Notes under the pieces: model-generated | Databases searched by the model: none | What the model was told of the DNA's origin: nothing | What the model saw: the letters and a program-made list of their open reading frames with translations, nothing else | Program-made: the position numbers and the translations under genes | From: Acinetobacter sp. NIPH 2100 | GTDB lineage: Bacteria > Pseudomonadota > Gammaproteobacteria > Pseudomonadales > Moraxellaceae | Direction: 5' to 3' | Assembly: GCF_000369805.1 (NCBI RefSeq) | Contig: NZ_KB850224.1 | Span: 1,854,262 to 1,918,261, forward strand | DNA: 64,000 nt | Shown: positions 15,299 to 24,937 of the stretch, one piece after another | Layout: each line of letters starts with the position of its first letter | Numbering within the stretch: position 1 is the first letter of the stretch

Positions 15299-16017
15299 GC
15301 CTTAATGATTAACATCATTGGACGTCTGAGTTCATTTTCCCAGCCCATTTCTTTAATCATTTCGGGAGGTGGTGTTGGCTCAATCAGTGCGGTGATCTCA
15401 AATCCTGCCTTAATTAGTGCCATCACGTGAGTTTCGATAGTTCGGTGATATTTCACCACATTCGCATCCAAAAAATGGGTTTCTCTTTTACCTTCTTCGA
15501 AATAATGATCGACAGGCCAATAGATAGGTTGTTGGTCTGCAGCATAGATCCAGTCTTGCTGTGCGCGTGCAGTGAATATCGGATGCTCTACGGAATAATA
15601 CAGCTCACCTTGCGGAACCAGTAATCGTGCCGAATTTTCAAAGACAGGTTCGAGATATTGGATGTAATGCAAGGCGAGAGAACTGATTATGACGTCAAAA
15701 CTGGCTGTATCAGCTGCAAAGTTTTCAATCGCGGTGTGTTGATAATCTACGTTTTTGGCTGATGTTAGTCGACGTGCCTTTTCAAGCATTTTGGAGGATA
15801 AATCAATCCCGATCACTGAACCAGCGCCTTTTTCAGCAGCAAACTGGCAATGCCAGCCATAGCCACAACCTAAGTCCAAAACTTTTTTGTCCTTTAACGC
15901 TGGCATATGGGTTTTAAATACTGACCACTCACCCGCGGCATTTAGCCCATGGATTGAGCGAGGCATTTTTGAATATTCAGTAAAAAAGTGTGGATCGTCA
16001 TATTTATTTTGTGGCAT
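15283..16017 (-). CDS. class I SAM-dependent methyltransferase
   Basis: A 244-residue soluble methyltransferase of the Methyltransf_11 type. Motif I is L-D-L-G-C-G-Y-G at 47-54, the acidic loop is I-G-I-D-L-S-S, and motif IV reads F-D-V-I-I-S-S-L-A-L-H-Y. The C-terminal half (W-P-V-D-H-Y-F-E-E-G) resembles small-molecule methyltransferases often labelled UbiE/BioC-like, but the substrate cannot be assigned. It sits alone on the minus strand between rnd and ycgL and shares a bidirectional terminator with rnd. Confidence 0.85.
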   Translation of the reverse strand: MPQNKYDDPHFFTEYSKMPRSIHGLNAAGEWSVFKTHMPALKDKKVLDLGCGYGWHCQFAAEKGAGSVIGIDLSSKMLEKARRLTSAKNVDYQHTAIENFAADTASFDVIISSLALHYIQYLEPVFENSARLLVPQGELYYSVEHPIFTARAQQDWIYAADQQPIYWPVDHYFEEGKRETHFLDANVVKYHRTIETHVMALIKAGFEITALIEPTPPPEMIKEMGWENELRRPMMLIIKAKKKS

Positions 16018-16187
16018 ATAAGTTTTCGCAAGAGTTTTATCGCTGGATTATGACATTTTGATTTTATAACCGAAAGTTGCTTCGGTTATGCAGCGTTAAA
16101 AAGACGACTCTAGCGTTAACAATCCTTAATGTATCCATTTTTATTTTCATGTATGCTGTCTTTGATTGTTAATAGATGTGAGTAAAC

Positions 16188-16493
16188 ATGCACTGCGATA
16201 TTTATAGATCGAGCAAAAAAGATGAAATGTATATGTATATTGCTCGTCCAAATTATCCTGATGACAAGGAACAAGAAAGCCCATTTGAAGGTGTTCCAGA
16301 AACAGTTTTACAAGCATTTGGCAAAGCGACCTTTGTGATGCATTTAGAACTTCATAATGAACGTAAACTTGCACGTGCTAATGTTCTACATGTTTTAGAT
16401 TCATTAAATACCAAAGGCTTCTTTATTCAAATGCCGCCAGAAGGGTTGATCAATCCGAATGCGGTAGAACCAGAGGGCTTGCGCGGTGCTTGA
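16188..16493 (+). CDS. ycgL: YcgL-domain protein
   Basis: A 101-residue protein of the YcgL family. It starts [12 protein letters not shown], has Y-M-Y-I near 17 and ends its domain with G-F-F-I-Q-M-P-P, all as in E. coli YcgL. The biochemical role is not established. Its location near rnd is conserved in gammaproteobacteria. The next gene overlaps it by 8 bp, indicating translational coupling. Confidence 0.92.
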   Translation: MHCDIYRSSKKDEMYMYIARPNYPDDKEQESPFEGVPETVLQAFGKATFVMHLELHNERKLARANVLHVLDSLNTKGFFIQMPPEGLINPNAVEPEGLRGA

Positions 16494-16872
16494 AACTTTA
16501 ACAGCAATTTGGTCAAACATTCTTTCAGTACTGGATCAGTTTCCTGAAGAGAATGTTGCGATCATTGTTTATGTTACAGGGACGCTAATTGCATTGTGGT
16601 GTTGGTATCGCTTGATGTCACGCCTACCGAATCCAATTGGTGGAATCCTATGGATTGTGGCCTTTGCCGTTCTTGCAACACCAACAATTTCTGAAGGTCC
16701 AAACTCGGCCTTAGCACCAGCAATTTTTGGCTTACTTTTTGGTGTTCTAACCAAAGAGCATGTCTTAATCTGGTCAAACTTATCATTGATTCTGTTTGTC
16801 ATTGGTTTGGGGTTGCTGATCGGTTTCTGCTGGTCAAAATACACTGCAAATAAAACTGCACGTTCAGTTTAG
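16486..16872 (+). CDS. hypothetical inner-membrane protein, 128 residues
   Basis: A protein with three to four hydrophobic segments (roughly 25-42, 50-67, 75-90, 95-115) and a short basic tail. GTG 16486 overlaps the end of ycgL by eight bases, so it is probably translated by coupling. I do not recognise a named family. The position between ycgL and the MoxR/VWA pair suggests one transcript from 16188 to about 18960, with gaps of 36 and 12 bp. Confidence 0.75.
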   Translation: MLETLTAIWSNILSVLDQFPEENVAIIVYVTGTLIALWCWYRLMSRLPNPIGGILWIVAFAVLATPTISEGPNSALAPAIFGLLFGVLTKEHVLIWSNLSLILFVIGLGLLIGFCWSKYTANKTARSV

Positions 16873-16908
16873 ATACGATGTTAAATATAGAAAAATAAGG
16901 TTTTTTAA

Positions 16909-17760
16909 ATGTCTGCTGATACACAACACTTTACTGGTACAGATCAATATATTGCGACCGATAGCTTAAGACTTGCAGTGAAAGCTGCACGTGCCTTACA
17001 AAAGCCACTTTTAGTTAAAGGTGAGCCGGGTACAGGTAAAACCTTGCTTGCCGAGCAAGTGGCTGAAAGTCTGGGTTTAAAGTTGATTACGTGGCATATC
17101 AAATCGACAACCAAAGCTCAGCAAGGTTTGTACGAATATGATGCGGTTTCGCGTTTGCGTGATAGCCAGTTAGGTGATGATCGTGTCTACGACATTAAAA
17201 ACTATATTAAGCCAGGTAAATTGTGGGAAGCATTTACCAGTGAAGAGCGTTGTGTATTGTTGATTGATGAAATTGACAAAGCGGATATTGAGTTCCCGAA
17301 TGACTTATTACACGAACTCGACAAAATGTCATTTTATGTTTATGAGACAGGCGAGACCATTACCGCAACACAACGCCCGATCGTGATTATTACTTCAAAT
17401 AATGAGAAAGAGCTTCCAGACGCATTCTTGCGCCGTTGTTTCTTCCATTATATTGAATTCCCTGATGATGCAACCATGCGTGAAATCATCGCAGTTCATT
17501 TCCCGAATATTTCAACAACGTTGGTGAGTGAAGCTTTACAGGTATTCTTTAAATTACGTGAAATTCCGAATTTGAAGAAACCACCATCAACTTCTGAATT
17601 GATTGACTGGTTAAGTTTATTGATGGCAGATGATATGCCTGAAGATGTCTTGCGTAACCACGATAAATCTAAAGCGATTCCACCATTGTATGGTGCCTTG
17701 ATTAAAAATGAACAAGATGTGCAATTGCTTGAACGTTTAGCCTTTATGTCACGCCGCTAA
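16909..17760 (+). CDS. MoxR-type AAA+ ATPase
   Basis: A 283-residue AAA+ ATPase of the MoxR class. Walker A is G-E-P-G-T-G-K-T at 38-45 and Walker B is C-V-L-L-I-D-E-I-D near 115-123; sensor 1 is I-I-T-S-N-N and the R-R-C-F arginines follow. MoxR ATPases work as hexameric chaperones with a VWA-domain partner to mature or insert metal centres. The partner gene follows after 12 bp. The client enzyme is not visible in this window. Confidence 0.9.
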   Translation: MSADTQHFTGTDQYIATDSLRLAVKAARALQKPLLVKGEPGTGKTLLAEQVAESLGLKLITWHIKSTTKAQQGLYEYDAVSRLRDSQLGDDRVYDIKNYIKPGKLWEAFTSEERCVLLIDEIDKADIEFPNDLLHELDKMSFYVYETGETITATQRPIVIITSNNEKELPDAFLRRCFFHYIEFPDDATMREIIAVHFPNISTTLVSEALQVFFKLREIPNLKKPPSTSELIDWLSLLMADDMPEDVLRNHDKSKAIPPLYGALIKNEQDVQLLERLAFMSRR

Positions 17761-17772
17761 GAGTGTTTAAAA

Positions 17773-18960
17773 ATGTTTGTGCGACTGTTTTACACCTTAC
17801 GCAAATATGGCGTACCTGTAACAACACGTGAACTCATTGATCTTAATCAGGCGGTAGCTTCGGGTCTTGTGTTTGCAGATCAGGACGAGTTCTATCAATT
17901 GGCTAAAACGGTTTTAGTCAAAGATGAACGCTTCTTTGATAAATTCGATCGGGCCATGAAAGATTATTTTGATGGTATTGAAACTTTTGACTTGGATGAG
18001 TTACTTCGACAAGTGCAAAAGTTACCTCAAGACTGGTTCGATCTTGAACTGTTAGAGAAGCATCTTACGCCTGAGCAACGTGCAGAATTGCAAAAAGCGG
18101 GTTCTCTCGAAGAACTGATGAAAATGTTGGAAGAGCGTTTACGTGAACAGCATAAAAAGCATCAGGGTGGCAATCGCATGGTTGGCACTGGGGGAACCTC
18201 ACCATTTGGTGCTTTTGGTGATCATCCAGAAGGTGTCCGCATTGGTGGGCCAGGACGTAAACGTTCAGCGGTAAAAGTTTGGGAACAACGTAAATACCAA
18301 AATCTTGATGATGATCAAGTGTTGGGAACACGTCAGATGCAAATTGCTTTACGTCGTTTGCGTAAGTTTGCTCGCCAAGGTGCAGCTGAAGAGCTGGATG
18401 TCGATGGCACCATTCGCGAAACGGCAAAGCAAGGTATCTTAGATGTACAGTTAGTCCCTGAGCGTCGTAACCGTATCAAAGTTTTGATACTGTTTGATAT
18501 TGGCGGTTCAATGGATGCGTATATTGCGGAATGCGAAAAGCTATTCAGCGCAGCCAAATCAGAATTTAAAACTCTCGAATATTTCTATTTCCATAACTGT
18601 CTGTATGACTATGTCTGGAAAGATAACCATCGCCGTAGCTCAACACGTATGAATACGTGGGATCTGTTCCATACTTATGGACGTGATTATCGTGTCATCG
18701 TGGTGGGTGATGCCAGCATGGCGCCATATGAGTTAAAGTCTGCGGGTGGTTCGGTTGAATATATGAATGAAGAATCTGGGGAAGTTTGGCTCAGACGTTT
18801 ACGTCAGCATTTTGATAAAACGGCTTGGCTCAATCCTGAAACGGAAGGCTATTGGCATTACACTCAAACCATTAACTGGATTAAAGAAATTTTTGAAGAT
18901 CATATGTTTCCAATGACTTTAAAAGGTCTTGAGGACATGACCCGCTATTTATCACGTTAA
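17773..18960 (+). CDS. VWA-domain (CoxE-like) partner of the MoxR ATPase
   Basis: A 395-residue protein with an N-terminal helical domain (1-130), a glycine-rich linker (132-165) and a C-terminal von Willebrand A domain. The metal-site loop is F-D-I-G-G-S-M at 241-247, so the usual D-x-S-x-S is D-x-G-x-S, lacking the first serine. The long insert after it (Y-F-Y-F-H-N-C-L-Y) is as in CoxE/YehP-like proteins. It pairs with the MoxR ATPase directly upstream and is expected to act as the adaptor that recognises the client. Confidence 0.87.
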   Translation: MFVRLFYTLRKYGVPVTTRELIDLNQAVASGLVFADQDEFYQLAKTVLVKDERFFDKFDRAMKDYFDGIETFDLDELLRQVQKLPQDWFDLELLEKHLTPEQRAELQKAGSLEELMKMLEERLREQHKKHQGGNRMVGTGGTSPFGAFGDHPEGVRIGGPGRKRSAVKVWEQRKYQNLDDDQVLGTRQMQIALRRLRKFARQGAAEELDVDGTIRETAKQGILDVQLVPERRNRIKVLILFDIGGSMDAYIAECEKLFSAAKSEFKTLEYFYFHNCLYDYVWKDNHRRSSTRMNTWDLFHTYGRDYRVIVVGDASMAPYELKSAGGSVEYMNEESGEVWLRRLRQHFDKTAWLNPETEGYWHYTQTINWIKEIFEDHMFPMTLKGLEDMTRYLSR

Positions 18961-18996
18961 ATTTTATATAAAGACTTTATAAGAACAGGAAAATAT

Positions 18997-20202
18997 ATGG
19001 AACATCAAATTAATGGCGTTGCTTTGCCGAATGAAGCCGGTTTCTTTGGCAGTTTTGGCGGTCAGTTCATCCCACCGCATTTAAAAGAAGCAATGGATGA
19101 AATTAATGCGGCCTATGAAGAGATTCGTCATACGCCTGAATTTAAAGATGAGTTAAACGACCTATTCAAAAACTATGTGGGTCGACCAAGTCCATTATTC
19201 CATGCCAAGCGTTTGTCAGAACAACTTGGTGGCGCGCAGATTTATCTGAAACGTGAAGATTTAAACCATACTGGTGCACATAAGATCAACCATTGTTTGG
19301 GTGAAGCCTTGCTTGCCAAATACATGGGCAAAAGCAAAGTGATTGCTGAGACGGGTGCAGGTCAGCATGGTGTCGCTTTAGCCACAGCATGTGCTCTGGT
19401 TGGTATTCCGTGTGAAATTCATATGGGACAAGTGGATATAGAGAAAGAACATCCTAATGTCGTGAAGATGAAAATCTTGGGTGCAAAACTGGTTTCAGTG
19501 ACACAAGGCACAGCGACTTTGAAAGATGCGGTGGATAGCGCTTTTGAAGAATATTTAAAAGATCCGAAAAACTATATCTATGCGATCGGTTCGGTCGTCG
19601 GTCCACATCCTTTCCCGAAAATGGTTCGAGATTTTCAGTCAATTATTGGCAATGAAATCAAAGCTCAATCCAATGAGCGTTTTGGACAGAATCCAGATTA
19701 TGTGGTGGCTTGTGTCGGTGGTGGATCGAATGCGATTGGTGCATTTACCGCATTTTTAAATCTGCCCGAAGTTAAATTGGTGGGTGTCGAGCCTGCGGGT
19801 CATGGCCTAGATACAGATAAACACTCAGCGACTTTAACTTTAGGCAAACCGGGTCAAATTCATGGTATGGCCTGTTATGTTCTTGAAGATGACAAAGGTG
19901 AACCTTTACCAGTGCATTCTATTGCTTCTGGGTTGGATTATCCGGGTGTCGGACCACAGCATAGCTTCCTTAAAGAGTTGGGTCGCGTGCAGTATGAAAC
20001 AGCAACTGATCAAGAATGCTTGGATGCCTTTATGACACTTTCACGTGTAGAAGGCATTGTACCTGCGCTAGAAAGTTCACATGCGGTTGCTTGGGCTTTG
20101 CGTGAAGCGCCTAAAATGGATAAGAACATCAAGATTGTGGTTAATCTCTCTGGTCGTGGTGATAAAGACTCGGATTATGTGGCTGAAAAATTAGGCTTAT
20201 AA
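18997..20202 (+). CDS. trpB: tryptophan synthase beta chain, solitary copy
   Basis: A 401-residue PLP enzyme of the TrpB family, which condenses indole with serine. The PLP lysine is K96 in H-T-G-A-H-K and the catalytic glutamate is E118 in [17 protein letters not shown] and the C-terminal S-G-R-G-D-K-D are conserved. It differs from typical TrpB in several contact regions, for example [12 protein letters not shown] instead of an R-Q-x-x-N segment and S-I-A-S-G-L-D in place of S-I-S-A-G-L-D. There is no trpA or trpF beside it, so it may be a second, stand-alone copy acting in indole salvage. A terminator follows. Confidence 0.85.
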   Translation: MEHQINGVALPNEAGFFGSFGGQFIPPHLKEAMDEINAAYEEIRHTPEFKDELNDLFKNYVGRPSPLFHAKRLSEQLGGAQIYLKREDLNHTGAHKINHCLGEALLAKYMGKSKVIAETGAGQHGVALATACALVGIPCEIHMGQVDIEKEHPNVVKMKILGAKLVSVTQGTATLKDAVDSAFEEYLKDPKNYIYAIGSVVGPHPFPKMVRDFQSIIGNEIKAQSNERFGQNPDYVVACVGGGSNAIGAFTAFLNLPEVKLVGVEPAGHGLDTDKHSATLTLGKPGQIHGMACYVLEDDKGEPLPVHSIASGLDYPGVGPQHSFLKELGRVQYETATDQECLDAFMTLSRVEGIVPALESSHAVAWALREAPKMDKNIKIVVNLSGRGDKDSDYVAEKLGL

Positions 20203-20231
20203 GTTTTTTACCTGATATTTGAAATTAAAAG

Positions 20232-20260
20232 ACCGCTTCTGCTAGAGAGGCGGTTTTTTT
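20232..20260 (+). terminator. rho-independent terminator after trpB
   Basis: ACCGCTTCT (20232-20240) pairs with AGAGGCGGT (20246-20254) with one wobble, followed by a T run. Confidence 0.88.
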
Positions 20261-20328
20261 ATTGTTAAATCGACCTTAATCCCGTTAGAATAAAGCGTTT
20301 TGCAATTAGCACTTTTGGAGACGCCTAA

Positions 20329-21339
20329 GTGGAGCGACCTACAATCAGCCCTGAACATATACAAGAAGCGGCTGAAAATTTAGTAACCATTCGAGATTTT
20401 ATCCGTTTTGGTGTAACCGCACTCCGTCAATACGACGCGCACTTAGGTCAAGGTACTCAAGATTATTTTGCAGAAAGCTCTGCACTTGTTTTGCAAACAC
20501 TTTCACTTGAATGGAAAGCTGATGCAGAAATCTTAGATTCGAAGCTATTACCAAGTGAAAAAGCTGAATTTTTAAGTCTTTTGGAACGTCGTATCAATGA
20601 TCGAATTCCAACGTCATACTTGTTGAATCTTGCATATTTCTTCAATAAACCATTTTATGTCGATGAGCGTGTCTTGATTCCGCGTTCACCGATTGCTGAG
20701 TTGATTGAACAACGCTTTGCACCATACTGCTTAAATGAAAATGGTCAGATGTTGGAAGCATTAAACAACTTACCAGAAAGCAAAAATCCGAAAACACCGC
20801 AACGTATCTTGGATATGTGTACGGGTTCAGGCTGTATTGCGATTGCTTTAGCTTATGCGTACCCTGATTCAGAAGTCGATGCGACTGATATTTCGAAAGA
20901 AGCATTGGAAGTGGCTTCAATTAATACAGAACATCATGATAAGCAGTATCAAGTGGCATTGCTTGAATCTGATCTATTCTCAAAAATTCCTGCTGAAAAT
21001 CAATATGATTTGATCGTAAGTAATCCACCTTATGTGGATGCTGAAGATATGGCAGATTTACCAGAAGAATTCCTGCATGAGCCTGAGCTTGCTTTGGCAG
21101 CGGGTCAAGATGGTTTGGATCTGGTCCGTAAAATGTTAGCTCAAGCTGCTGATTATTTAACTGAAGATGGTTTGATTGTGATTGAAGTGGGTAATTCTGA
21201 GTGGGCAATGCGTCAGAACTTCAACACGGTTGACTTCCATTGGTTAACCTTCCAAAAAGGCGGTTCTGGTATTTTTGCTTTAACTGCTGAACAATGCCGT
21301 CGCTATAAAGAAGTATTTCAGCAATCAGTTCAAAACTAA
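20329..21339 (+). CDS. prmB: ribosomal protein L3 glutamine methyltransferase
   Basis: A 336-residue SAM methyltransferase of the PrmB/HemK family that methylates a glutamine of ribosomal protein L3. Motif I is D-M-C-T-G-S-G-C at 162-169 and the catalytic N-P-P-Y is at 232-235. The N-terminal helical domain (1-110) and I-P-R-S-P (117-121) favour PrmB over PrmC. The start is GTG 20329 behind TTGGAG. aroC follows after 11 bp, the usual prmB-aroC arrangement. Confidence 0.94.
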   Translation: MERPTISPEHIQEAAENLVTIRDFIRFGVTALRQYDAHLGQGTQDYFAESSALVLQTLSLEWKADAEILDSKLLPSEKAEFLSLLERRINDRIPTSYLLNLAYFFNKPFYVDERVLIPRSPIAELIEQRFAPYCLNENGQMLEALNNLPESKNPKTPQRILDMCTGSGCIAIALAYAYPDSEVDATDISKEALEVASINTEHHDKQYQVALLESDLFSKIPAENQYDLIVSNPPYVDAEDMADLPEEFLHEPELALAAGQDGLDLVRKMLAQAADYLTEDGLIVIEVGNSEWAMRQNFNTVDFHWLTFQKGGSGIFALTAEQCRRYKEVFQQSVQN

Positions 21340-21350
21340 GGGGTTAAAGC

Positions 21351-22442
21351 ATGGCAGGGAATAGTATTGGGCAACTCTTTCGAGTAACGACCTGTGGCGA
21401 ATCACATGGTGCAGGCTTGATGGCGATTGTCGATGGCGTGCCGCCTGGTCTTGAGCTTTGTGAAGCCGATCTGCAAAAAGATTTAGATCGCCGTAAACCG
21501 GGAACATCAAAGTTTGCCACACAGCGTAAAGAGCCTGATCAAGTCGAGATCATTTCTGGTGTTTTTGAAGGCAAAACCACTGGAACATCGATTGGTTTAT
21601 TGATTCGTAATACTGATCAAAAATCAAAAGACTACGGCAATATCGCACAAACCTTCCGTCCTGGCCATGCTGATTATACCTATACACAGAAATACGGCTT
21701 CCGTGACTATCGTGGCGGTGGTCGCTCTAGTGCGCGTGAAACGGCGATGCGTGTTGCTGCGGGTGCGATTGCCAAGAAATATCTTGCTGAAAAATTTGCT
21801 ATTGATATTCGTGGACATGTCACACAAATTGGCAATGAAGTTGCTGAAAAACTGGATTGGGCTGAAGTGCCGAATAATCCTTTTTTCTGTGGTGATGTTG
21901 ATGCAGTTCCGCGTTTTGAGCAACTTGTAACTGCTTTACGCGAGCAAGGAACCAGTTGTGGTGCAAAACTTGAAATCGTTGCTGAAAAAGTACCTGTGGG
22001 TTGGGGTGAACCTGTATTTGATCGTTTAGATGCAGATATTGCCCATGCCATGATGAGCATCAATGCGGTCAAAGGCGTTGAGATTGGTGATGGTTTTGCG
22101 GTTGCTGGGCAGTTTGGTCATGAGACTCGTGATGAACTGACGACAGATGGATTCCTTGCAAATCATGCTGGTGGTATCTTGGGTGGAATCTCAAGCGGTC
22201 AAACCATTCGTGTTGCAATTGCGTTGAAACCAACTGCAAGTATTACCACGCCAGGGAAAACCATTACCATCGAGCGGGAAAATGCGGATGTATTGACCAA
22301 AGGTCGTCATGACCCTTGTGTGGGTGTACGTGCCACACCCATTGCAGAAGCAATGTTGGCGATTGTGTTAATGGATCACTTTTTAAGACATCGCGCACAA
22401 AATGCAGATGTTGTTGCTCCATTTAAACCGATCGAGCCATAA
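21351..22442 (+). CDS. aroC: chorismate synthase
   Basis: A 363-residue AroC, the last step of the shikimate pathway, turning 5-enolpyruvylshikimate-3-phosphate into chorismate with reduced FMN. Signature blocks are present: G-E-S-H-G near the start, the R-R-K-P-G segment, the G-H-A-D-Y-T-Y block and [11 protein letters not shown]. It is probably cotranscribed with prmB. Confidence 0.97.
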   Translation: MAGNSIGQLFRVTTCGESHGAGLMAIVDGVPPGLELCEADLQKDLDRRKPGTSKFATQRKEPDQVEIISGVFEGKTTGTSIGLLIRNTDQKSKDYGNIAQTFRPGHADYTYTQKYGFRDYRGGGRSSARETAMRVAAGAIAKKYLAEKFAIDIRGHVTQIGNEVAEKLDWAEVPNNPFFCGDVDAVPRFEQLVTALREQGTSCGAKLEIVAEKVPVGWGEPVFDRLDADIAHAMMSINAVKGVEIGDGFAVAGQFGHETRDELTTDGFLANHAGGILGGISSGQTIRVAIALKPTASITTPGKTITIERENADVLTKGRHDPCVGVRATPIAEAMLAIVLMDHFLRHRAQNADVVAPFKPIEP

Positions 22443-22451
22443 TAAAAGTAT

Positions 22452-22487
22452 TAAGCCACACAAATAATTTATTATATGTGTGGCTTA
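22452..22487. terminator. hairpin between convergent aroC and GGDEF genes
   Basis: Perfect 11-bp arms at 22452-22462 and 22477-22487. There is no strong T run, so termination efficiency is uncertain. Confidence 0.6.
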
Positions 22488-22549
22488 CATCACATTTTAA
22501 CAATATAAAATTAAATTAGTCTAATATTCATTTAATAATGATGAATGAA

Positions 22550-23779
22550 TTATAAAGCTTCAGAAATCATATTATCTGATGTCGCAATATGATATTGATT
22601 CCGACCATTACTTTTTGCGATATATAATGCATGATCTGCTTGTGCAACAAACTCAGAAAGGCTATCTCCAACACATGGAACCATGGTTGCAACACCTACA
22701 CTAATGGTCACGTGTTTTGAAACATTGCTACGTGGGTGCAAAATTCCAATATTACGTACCAATTCCATAAGTCTCTGTACCTGAGTGATGGCCTGATCGC
22801 GATCAGTCATCGAAAACAGCAACAAGAATTCCTCTCCACCATAACGTGCTGCAAGATCACCGCTACGCGAGGCGATAGAGCCTAACATGATGGCGATTCG
22901 CCTTAAGCATTGATCACCTTGAATATGTCCTAAAGTGTCATTGTAGAGCTTAAAAAAGTCGATATCGATCATCATGATGGTGATTGGCATTTCATGGCGG
23001 GTCGCTCGTTTCCATTCATTTTCAAGCACTTCATCCAGATAGCGTCGATTGGCCAGGCCTGTCAATGCATCTTGTTGAGAGAGAATAGACAATTGCTGGG
23101 CTTGTCGCATTAATTCCAAACGGTTCAGCTCAAGCATACAGTTTTGTAAATAGTTTTCACGGTGCTGCCGATCAGTCGCATAAGCCAGTGCCATACCTAA
23201 GAAACTGCTAAACGTATAGGTACGATTTAGGAAGGTCCAGTCAATTGCACCACTGAACCATGTACTGGCCGCAATACCAATCAAACCACCAACCCAACCA
23301 GCAATAATTGCGGTGTAGAAGCGCATCCCAACAAAAGCATAGATGATGACCACGGCATACATCATCGCAGCATGGAACAAGACGTTATTCTGACCTTGTT
23401 CTAACACGTTAATGATGGTGAAGGAAATTGCCACAGCACCTGTCGAGCCAATACAAACGTAATGATCAAACCATTTGTTCATGATTGGTAGGAAAGACAG
23501 TAACCATGCCAGCGTAATGATGATACCTACCCAGCCGTAGGTCGCCATCCAAGTAATACGTAGGTCTGTAGGCAAAACTTGATAGATACCGAAGCTTAGA
23601 AATAGATATAAACCTAAAATAATAGGGGCGCGATAGCGGAACTCATGCGCAGCCTCATTTCTATACTGATCTCGATAGATCGCTTCTAATTCTTTAGGAA
23701 ACCAAACTAAATTTAGCCCGCGAGAAATTAACAAGTCGATTTGTTCTTGTCCCAAAATATTGGAAGCTTTCAACTTCAT
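22550..23779 (-). CDS. membrane-anchored diguanylate cyclase (GGDEF)
   Basis: A 409-residue diguanylate cyclase from ATG 23779 (a longer frame starts at TTG 23818, but the GGTGAGAG sequence favours 23779). The N-terminal part has about six membrane spans (50-205), a MASE-like sensor region, then a short coiled linker and a GGDEF domain. The active-site loop is G-G-E-E-F at 314-318. The product-inhibition I-site R-S-G-D (305-308) lies exactly five residues upstream. The enzyme should make c-di-GMP from two GTP at the inner membrane under feedback control. There is no EAL domain. Confidence 0.9.
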   Translation of the reverse strand: MKLKASNILGQEQIDLLISRGLNLVWFPKELEAIYRDQYRNEAAHEFRYRAPIILGLYLFLSFGIYQVLPTDLRITWMATYGWVGIIITLAWLLSFLPIMNKWFDHYVCIGSTGAVAISFTIINVLEQGQNNVLFHAAMMYAVVIIYAFVGMRFYTAIIAGWVGGLIGIAASTWFSGAIDWTFLNRTYTFSSFLGMALAYATDRQHRENYLQNCMLELNRLELMRQAQQLSILSQQDALTGLANRRYLDEVLENEWKRATRHEMPITIMMIDIDFFKLYNDTLGHIQGDQCLRRIAIMLGSIASRSGDLAARYGGEEFLLLFSMTDRDQAITQVQRLMELVRNIGILHPRSNVSKHVTISVGVATMVPCVGDSLSEFVAQADHALYIAKSNGRNQYHIATSDNMISEAL

Positions 23780-24072
23780 CTTATCTCTCACCACTCCCAA
23801 TGTTCTTATAAATGTCAAAATAGGGATTATTTTTTTACTACGTTACACTGATTTAAATAGAATGTGTATTAGATTATAAAAAAATATTAATTTTTATATA
23901 ATGGTCATTGCCTAATATAATGATTCAAGTTTAAATTAGATTCAAGAAATAAAAACTGTTACAAACTAAATCACAAGCGATTGTATCTTTACGATATTAG
24001 GATACAATTTATAAAAAAGCAGCAATCATGGAACATGGTTGGATTAAGTCATACGAAATAGGATGCATCGCA

Positions 24073-24819
24073 ATGACTGCTATGAATCAATATGGAACAA
24101 AATTAGAAATTACACCTCATTCAGGTTGGGCTCAACGATTCTGGGATGAATTATTACCCTCAAAAGAACGGGTGAGTAAACACCCATTATTCTTAGATAT
24201 GGCAACAGGTTCTTTAAGTCTGGAATGCTTTCGTTCAGCCTTATTAAATTTTTATCCCTTAGTTGCACATTTTCCATCTTATATGGCGGGATCTTTGGCA
24301 AAAGCAACAGCTTTTTCTTTAGATGGTGTGACCGAAACCAGAGATTGGTTGATTCAGAATATTAAAGTGGAAGAACGACATTTAAACTGGTATCAGGACT
24401 GGGCGGGGGGCTTTGGTCTAACAGTTGATATGTTGAATAATGTTAAACCACCTGTGGCGATGAATGCAGTTAATCACTTCTTATGGGATGTTAATTTTCG
24501 TGGCAGCTTGGCTGAAAGTATTGCGGCAACCAATCTAGCGATTGAATGGGCAACAGGAGATTGGACCATTCAGGTGTATAAAGGGATTCAGACTTATACA
24601 CAACATCCCGAAGTCAATATTAATAAACGCTCGTTGGCATGGTTAAGAGCGCATGCGCATTATGATGATCTGCATCCATATGAGGCCATGGAGTTGATCA
24701 AACGCTTATGTGATAAAGACCCTGTACAGCAAAGAAGAGCCTTCTTGGCTGCGAAGGAAGGACTTGAATATTATGAACTTGCTTTAGATGAGTGTTATAA
24801 GCTTCAACATAAAAATTAA
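24073..24819 (+). CDS. UndA-like haem-oxygenase-fold diiron enzyme
   Basis: A 248-residue protein of the haem-oxygenase-like diiron family (TenA/PqqC/UndA/CADD superfamily). Candidate iron ligands, numbered from ATG 24073, are E100 and H103 (V-E-E-R-H), E158 (A-I-E-W-A-T-G), and H194, D198 and H201 (A-H-A-H-Y-D-D-L-H). This spacing agrees within one residue with the ligands I remember for Pseudomonas UndA (E101, H104, E159, H194, D198, H201), which cleaves medium-chain fatty acids to terminal alkenes. The blocks A-A-T-N-L-A-I-E and H-P-Y-E-A-M-E also resemble UndA. I chose 24073 because AGGA lies nine bases upstream; ATG 24028 has no such site. It stands alone. Substrate is inferred. Confidence 0.7.
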   Translation: MTAMNQYGTKLEITPHSGWAQRFWDELLPSKERVSKHPLFLDMATGSLSLECFRSALLNFYPLVAHFPSYMAGSLAKATAFSLDGVTETRDWLIQNIKVEERHLNWYQDWAGGFGLTVDMLNNVKPPVAMNAVNHFLWDVNFRGSLAESIAATNLAIEWATGDWTIQVYKGIQTYTQHPEVNINKRSLAWLRAHAHYDDLHPYEAMELIKRLCDKDPVQQRRAFLAAKEGLEYYELALDECYKLQHKN

Positions 24820-24885
24820 AGATAAAGAGCCTACAGCCATTGAAGATATGGCTAACGATTCAATCAGAGATGATCTAATCTAAAA

Positions 24886-24919
24886 AACCTCTTCAACTGC
24901 ATCTGCAATTGAGGAGGTT
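24886..24919. terminator. terminator between convergent genes
   Basis: Sixteen-base arms (24886-24901 and 24904-24919) pair with one wobble and one mismatch, between the UndA-like gene (plus) and the phospholipase gene (minus). Confidence 0.75.
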
Positions 24920-24937
24920 TATGAGATGAATTCAATA

